Below, one piece after another: positions 16,047-19,764 of a DNA stretch of 19,764 nt (the stretch's first letter is position 1; each line of letters opens with the position of its first letter). The stretch spans positions 18,511 through 38,274 of the forward strand of contig DEPW01000010.1 in NCBI GenBank assembly GCA_002358965.1, written 5' to 3'. The position numbers were made by a program, and so were the translations under genes. This DNA is from Bacteroidales bacterium UBA3382. Lineage in GTDB: Bacteria; Bacteroidota; Bacteroidia; Bacteroidales; UBA932. The notes beneath the pieces were generated by a model. It made no database searches. It saw only the letters and a program-made list of their open reading frames with translations, and was not told where the DNA came from.

Positions 16047-16562
16047 TCATTCATCGTCATCCTCTCCGTCATCCTCGACATGGACATCGCCGAGGTCGTC
16101 GTCATCATCAGGCTCGTCCACGGATGACGGCTTCATGGAAGCATGGAATTCCTCGTCGGTATCGTGTTCTGAAGAGAACTGGTCCGGACGGATACCTCTT
16201 TCGCTCACAAGGCGCGGATAAGATTCCTTAGGCTGCTCCCCGGTCTCGCCGATGAATGAGATCAGCATCGATCTCTTGTTGAAAATGTCATAGACATATT
16301 CGAAGACAATCTCCCCCTTGTCCATGCAGTCATGCAAGGTGATGTTGTCGATCGTTCCGTCACCCATGTCGAAAAGCCCGTACTCGCTGCACACTACGCC
16401 ATCCTTGTCCACCCCTCTGAAAATCACGAGCTGGTCAGGGGAAAAAGCGAGGTCCCCTACAAGAAAATTGTGAAAATCATATAGCGTGGCCGATGAAGGG
16501 ATTTCATATTCCCTCAGAAACTGCTTGTTGCCGCGCATCGTCGCCTTGAATCTGTAAATCAT
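16047..16562 (-). CDS. pRiA4b ORF-3 / IS1096 TnpR-passenger-like family protein
   Basis: This 171-residue protein starts MIYRFKATMRGNKQFLREYEI and continues with 'SSATLYDFHNFLVGDLAFSPDQL' and 'ITLHDCMDKGEIVFEYVYD'. This is the pattern of the family named after plasmid pRiA4b ORF-3 and the IS1096 passenger gene, whose function is not established. The last 25 or so residues are almost all Asp/Glu. Chromosomal copies beside miaA occur in Bacteroidota, so the name does not imply a mobile element here. I chose ATG 16562 over the adjoining GTG at 16565. It is the first gene of the operon leading to miaA and the efflux genes. Confidence 0.8.
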   Translation of the reverse strand: MIYRFKATMRGNKQFLREYEIPSSATLYDFHNFLVGDLAFSPDQLVIFRGVDKDGVVCSEYGLFDMGDGTIDNITLHDCMDKGEIVFEYVYDIFNKRSMLISFIGETGEQPKESYPRLVSERGIRPDQFSSEHDTDEEFHASMKPSSVDEPDDDDDLGDVHVEDDGEDDDE

Positions 16563-16616
16563 CACTATAAACTTTTACTAATCCGTCGTATCGTCCCCCT
16601 TGCAGGAAACCAGGCC

Positions 16617-16647
16617 CAAAAATACAAAATCTTTCGCGCAAGTCAAA
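16617..16647 (-). promoter_or_regulatory. Promoter for the pRiA4b-like/miaA/efflux operon
   Basis: On the minus strand TTTG (16647-16644), 19 nt, then TATTTTTG (16624-16617) match the Bacteroidota consensus fully. The leader to the ATG at 16562 is about 45 nt. Confidence 0.7.
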
Positions 16648-16662
16648 GAAGCGTTTTTAATT

Positions 16663-16693
16663 TTTGCAGAATAAATAATATTCACTAATTTTA
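16663..16693 (+). promoter_or_regulatory. Promoter for the yigZ-pyrB-pyrI operon
   Basis: TTTG (16663-16666), 19 nt, then TAATTTTA (16686-16693), one base off TAnnTTTG. The box ends only 8 nt before the ATG at 16702, so the transcript would have almost no 5' leader. Confidence 0.5.
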
Positions 16694-16701
16694 CATTTCA
16701 A

Positions 16702-17337
16702 ATGGTTACGCAGGACAGCATTCTTGATTTTGACGACTGCTACAAGAGCATCGCAGCACCTTCTGAAGGTCTTTACAAAGACAACGGAAGCCGCTTCATC
16801 GCTTTGGCTTACCCAGTGACCGGCGAACCGGAAATAAAGGAAATCATTTCAGGTATCAAGAAGAAATACTACGATGCGCGTCATCACTGCTATGCATACA
16901 GGCTCGGCCTGAAAGGAGAGACATTCCGAACTAACGACGACGGAGAGCCTTCATCATCGGCCGGCAAGCCGATACTGAACCAGATACTTTCATCCGGACT
17001 GAGCGACATACTGATCGTAGTAGTGAGGTATTTCGGGGGCATCAAATTAGGGATTCCCGGACTGATACGCGCCTACAAATCGGCCTCGGCCGATGCCATA
17101 GGCAATGCGGACATCATAAGCAAGACCGCCGAACAGACCTATGTGCTGCATTTCGGTTACATGGAGATCAACCCCGTCATGAAAATCGTAAAAGACCTCG
17201 GCCTCGCACCGAGCGACCAGCGATTCGACATGTCCTGCTCCATGACGGTGCCGGTGCGCCTCGGGCTTTGCCCTGCCTTCGAAAAGGCCGTAAGCGAAAC
17301 CGGAGGCTGCGATTTCGAAATAAAGACAAATGATTAA
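16702..17337 (+). CDS. YigZ/IMPACT-family protein (UPF0029)
   Basis: This 211-residue protein belongs to the YigZ/IMPACT family. The signature 'DDGEPSSSAGKPIL' and the following 'VVRYFGGIKLGIPGLIRAY' are diagnostic, and the N-terminal 'YKSIAAPSEGLYKDNGSRFIA' fits Bacteroidota members. The C-terminal half (about 135-211) is the smaller ferredoxin-like DUF1949-type region. The bacterial function is not settled; the eukaryotic relative IMPACT affects translational control through GCN1. It stands 14 nt before pyrB and shares its transcript. No SD is obvious, and the predicted transcription start is within a few bases of the ATG. Confidence 0.92.
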   Translation: MVTQDSILDFDDCYKSIAAPSEGLYKDNGSRFIALAYPVTGEPEIKEIISGIKKKYYDARHHCYAYRLGLKGETFRTNDDGEPSSSAGKPILNQILSSGLSDILIVVVRYFGGIKLGIPGLIRAYKSASADAIGNADIISKTAEQTYVLHFGYMEINPVMKIVKDLGLAPSDQRFDMSCSMTVPVRLGLCPAFEKAVSETGGCDFEIKTND

Positions 17338-17351
17338 AATAATATTTCATC

Positions 17352-18257
17352 ATGCCAAAGAGCTTAATTTCAATCCACGATTTCACCAAGGACGAGATAC
17401 TCCATGTCCTTGAAACAGCCAAAGAATTCGAGGCCGACCGGTCCCAACGGCTGCTGGAAGGAAAGGTCGTAGCCAGCATCTTTTTCGAACCGTCGACAAG
17501 GACGCGGTTGAGTTTCGAGACAGCGGCGAACAGGTTGGGTGCAAGGGTGATAGGCTTTTCCGAATCGACGAATACGAGCGTATCGAAGGGGGAGACCTTC
17601 AACGACACCATCAAGATGGTGACGAACTATGTCGACCTCATCGTCATGAGACACCCTCTCGAAGGCAGCGCAAGGTACGCTTCCGAAATAGCTACGGTCC
17701 CTGTCATAAACGCCGGAGACGGAGCCAACCAGCACCCATCGCAGACATTGCTGGACATGTATTCGATAATGAAGACCCAGGGAAGGCTTGACGGGCTCAC
17801 CATCAACATGGTAGGAGACCTCAAATACGGAAGGACGACACATTCGCTGCTGCAGGCGATGTCCGATTTCGGCGCCAGATTCATCTTCACGGCCCCCGAC
17901 GAACTCCGCATGCCGGAGGAATACAAGGACTTTCTCGACAAGAAGGGAATCGAATACATCGAAACCGACAAGATCGAAAACCACATAGACGACACCGACA
18001 TACTTTACATGACAAGGGTGCAGCAGGAGCGCTTCACCGATGCAATGGAATACGAACGGGTGAAAGACGTATACAGGCTCGATGCCTCGATGCTGAAAAG
18101 CGCAAAACCCAACATGAAAGTGCTGCATCCGCTTCCGCGCGTCGGCGAAATCGCCCAGAATGTGGACGAGACGCCTTTCGCCTACTATTTCAAACAGGCC
18201 GAGAACGGACTCTATGTCAGGATGGCCATCATCGCATACCTGATGGGATGCAGGTAA
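17352..18257 (+). CDS. pyrB: Aspartate carbamoyltransferase catalytic chain PyrB
   Basis: This 301-residue enzyme condenses carbamoyl phosphate and L-aspartate to N-carbamoyl-aspartate, the committed step of pyrimidine synthesis. The carbamoyl-phosphate site FEPSTRTR is at 45-52. The 80s-loop lysine is K79 in SVSKGE, HPSQ is at 128-131 and HPLPR at 259-263. The length is normal. pyrI follows after 28 nt, so the holoenzyme is expected to be the allosteric dodecamer (six catalytic and six regulatory chains). No attenuator leader is visible in front of it. Confidence 0.97.
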   Translation: MPKSLISIHDFTKDEILHVLETAKEFEADRSQRLLEGKVVASIFFEPSTRTRLSFETAANRLGARVIGFSESTNTSVSKGETFNDTIKMVTNYVDLIVMRHPLEGSARYASEIATVPVINAGDGANQHPSQTLLDMYSIMKTQGRLDGLTINMVGDLKYGRTTHSLLQAMSDFGARFIFTAPDELRMPEEYKDFLDKKGIEYIETDKIENHIDDTDILYMTRVQQERFTDAMEYERVKDVYRLDASMLKSAKPNMKVLHPLPRVGEIAQNVDETPFAYYFKQAENGLYVRMAIIAYLMGCR

Positions 18258-18285
18258 TTTTCACACTACAAACACACACGACACC

Positions 18286-18753
18286 ATGGAAGAAAGACAT
18301 CTGATCGTAACCGCCATAAAGAACGGCACCGTCCTCGACCATATACCGGCCGAGCAGATATACAGAGTAATGGACATCCTCGAACTGAAAGGAGCGCCCA
18401 ACCAGATAACCGTAGGCATCAACCTCGAGAGCAAGACCTACGGAAGGAAAGGGATCATCAAGATTGCCGACAGATGGCTCGAAGACGCGGAAGTCAACAG
18501 GCTCGCCCTCGTAGCGCCCAATGCCACAATCAATATCATCAAGGATTTCCAGGTAATCGAAAAGAAGGTGATCCGCACCCCTAAAGAGATTGCGGGAATC
18601 GCCAAATGCAACAATCCCAAATGCATTACCAACCACGAGCCCATCAAGACAAGGTTCACCACGATAGAGAAGGACGGAGAGATCTCCCTGCTCTGCCACT
18701 ATTGCGAAAAAGTGACCCCTGCCAAAAACATGAAAATAATTTCGGGAGAATGA
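18286..18753 (+). CDS. pyrI: Aspartate carbamoyltransferase regulatory chain PyrI
   Basis: This 155-residue chain binds nucleotides in its N-terminal allosteric domain ('AIKNGTVLDHIPAEQIYRVMDIL') and contacts the catalytic trimers through a C-terminal zinc domain. The four zinc cysteines are C108, C113, C137 and C140 (CNNPKC ... CHYC), in the family spacing. It is 28 nt downstream of pyrB and ends the operon. The presence of pyrI predicts feedback control by CTP or other nucleotides. Confidence 0.97.
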   Translation: MEERHLIVTAIKNGTVLDHIPAEQIYRVMDILELKGAPNQITVGINLESKTYGRKGIIKIADRWLEDAEVNRLALVAPNATINIIKDFQVIEKKVIRTPKEIAGIAKCNNPKCITNHEPIKTRFTTIEKDGEISLLCHYCEKVTPAKNMKIISGE

Positions 18754-18783
18754 TTCGTTATTGGCATAAAAACTGTAACTTTG
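18754..18783 (+). promoter_or_regulatory. Promoter for serC
   Basis: TAACTTTG at 18776-18783 is a perfect -7 box. A TTCG at 18754-18757 lies 18 nt upstream, one base off the -33 TTTG. The leader to the ATG at 18842 is about 50 nt and A/T-rich. No terminator is seen between pyrI and this box. Confidence 0.65.
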
Positions 18784-18841
18784 CAGAAAGTTATGCCTTA
18801 TAGACTGAAATGTTTAAAATATATTTTATAAAAAATTTGTA

Positions 18842-19764
18842 ATGAAAACAGCTCACAACTTTAACGCAGGCCCTTGCGTTCTGCCGAAACAGGCAGTCGA
18901 AGCTGCACGCGCAGCCCTTGTTGACTTCAAAGGTACCGGAATGTCGGTGATCGAAATTTCCCACAGGTCGAAAGAATGGGAAGCAGTAATGGACGAGTGC
19001 CGTTCTCTTTGGAGAGAACTCCTCAACATCCCTGACGAGTACGAAGTGCTCTTCCTCGGCGGCGGCGCAAGCCTCCAGTTCCTCTATGTAGCCATGAACC
19101 TCCTCGAAAACAAGGCAGGCTATCTCGAAACAGGCGTATGGGCGAAGAAAGCCCTCAAGGAAGCCCAGGGAATAGGCAACGCCATCTGCGTGGCTTCGTC
19201 CGCAGACAGGAATTTCTGCTACATCCCTAAAGGATACGAAATCCCTACCGACCTCGACTACTTCCACATCACCACCAACAACACCATCAAGGGGACCGAA
19301 ATCAAATACGATATGGACTGCCCTGTAAACCTGGTAGCCGACATGTCATCCGACATAATGAGCCGCCCTGTCGACATCAAGAAGTACGCCCTCATCTACG
19401 GCGGCGCACAGAAGAATGTCGGCCCTGCAGGTGTCACTTTCGTAATCGTCAAGAGGGACATCCTCGGCAAAGTAAGCCGTTACCTCCCTACGATGCTCGA
19501 CTACCGTACGCACATCGACGGACAGAGCATGTTCAACACCCCTCCTGTATTCTCTATTTTCGTGATGACCGAGACTCTCAAATGGCTCAAAGGCATCGGC
19601 GGCGTAGAGGCAATCCACAAAATCAACACCAGGAAAGCGGAAATGCTTTACAATGAAATCGACCGCAACTCCATGTTCATGGGTACAGCCGACAAGGAAG
19701 ACCGTTCAATCATGAACGTATGCTTCGTAATGGCTCCCGGCCATGAGGACCTCCAGGACGAGTT
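18842..19764 (+). CDS. serC: Phosphoserine aminotransferase SerC (3' end beyond window)
   Basis: ATG at 18842 opens a frame that stays open to the right edge (307 full codons). The start MKTAHNFNAGPCVLP is typical, followed by 'EISHRSKEWEAVMDEC' and 'FLGGGASLQF'. The PLP lysine is K191 in 'YGGAQKNVGPAG', preceded by DMSSDIMSRPVD (167-178). The family is about 355-360 residues long, so roughly 50 residues are missing at the C-terminus. The PLP-dependent enzyme makes 3-phosphoserine from 3-phosphohydroxypyruvate and glutamate in serine synthesis, and also serves vitamin B6 synthesis in some bacteria. It has its own promoter. Confidence 0.97.
   Translation, partial: MKTAHNFNAGPCVLPKQAVEAARAALVDFKGTGMSVIEISHRSKEWEAVMDECRSLWRELLNIPDEYEVLFLGGGASLQFLYVAMNLLENKAGYLETGVWAKKALKEAQGIGNAICVASSADRNFCYIPKGYEIPTDLDYFHITTNNTIKGTEIKYDMDCPVNLVADMSSDIMSRPVDIKKYALIYGGAQKNVGPAGVTFVIVKRDILGKVSRYLPTMLDYRTHIDGQSMFNTPPVFSIFVMTETLKWLKGIGGVEAIHKINTRKAEMLYNEIDRNSMFMGTADKEDRSIMNVCFVMAPGHEDLQDE

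Noticed and set aside
16047..16562. Possible remnant of a mobile element (family named after IS1096 and pRiA4b)
   Set aside because: No transposase, inverted repeats or target duplication nearby; the gene is intact, sits in an operon with miaA, and matches chromosomal Bacteroidota homologues.
1..19764. CRISPR arrays, tRNA or rRNA genes, integrases, toxin-antitoxin or defence systems
   Set aside because: No direct-repeat arrays, tRNA-like cloverleaf, att sites or recognisable defence proteins were seen on either strand.

Overview
The window looks like chromosomal DNA from a member of the order Bacteroidales (phylum Bacteroidota). Four things point there: the Bacteroidota-type promoter (TTTG, 18-20 nt, TAnnTTTG) recurs in front of many genes; several families are typical of the group (DUF3127, DUF4465 lipoprotein, SPFH protein followed by a small Arc-like protein, pRiA4b ORF-3/TnpR-passenger-like protein next to miaA, lipoprotein FKBP); lipoproteins carry short Cys lipoboxes; and base composition is intermediate. 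The genus cannot be fixed from this sequence alone. I see no tRNA, rRNA, CRISPR array, insertion sequence, phage gene or integrase.

Layout. (1) 1-3497, minus strand: recQ, then 11 nt further on the N-terminal part of a large secreted protein, probably of the alpha-2-macroglobulin family, which runs off the left edge. (2) 3618-6287, plus strand: nhaA (Na+/H+ antiporter), an FKBP-type lipoprotein peptidyl-prolyl isomerase, a hairpin, and a DUF3127 OB-fold protein with an SSB-like acidic tail. (3) 6288-6476: a convergent intergenic region filled by a long imperfect palindrome of about 127 nt. (4) 6477-7586, minus strand: a membrane SPFH protein followed by a 53-residue ribbon-helix-helix protein that is easy to miss. 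(5) 7659-9487, minus strand: a self-contained unit of promoter, cobalamin riboswitch, DUF4465 lipoprotein and terminator. (6) 9545-16562, minus strand: a probable operon with its own promoter, pRiA4b ORF-3-like protein, miaA, and an RND efflux system in the order membrane-fusion lipoprotein, RND pump, TolC-like outer-membrane factor. (7) 16702-18753, plus strand: yigZ/IMPACT-family gene, pyrB and pyrI (aspartate carbamoyltransferase catalytic and regulatory chains). (8) 18842-19764, plus strand: serC (phosphoserine aminotransferase), cut by the right edge.

Most of the window is housekeeping: DNA repair, ion homeostasis, protein folding, tRNA modification, pyrimidine and serine synthesis, and efflux. 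The most noteworthy parts are the B12-riboswitch-controlled orphan DUF4465 lipoprotein, which has an unusual N-terminal extension and no btuB/btuG-like partner in the window; the palindromic element at 6321-6447; the SSB-like C-terminus of the DUF3127 protein; and the SPFH/ribbon-helix-helix gene pair. Several start codons are placed differently from the longest open frame, because TTG triplets inside promoter boxes or upstream genes extend frames artificially.
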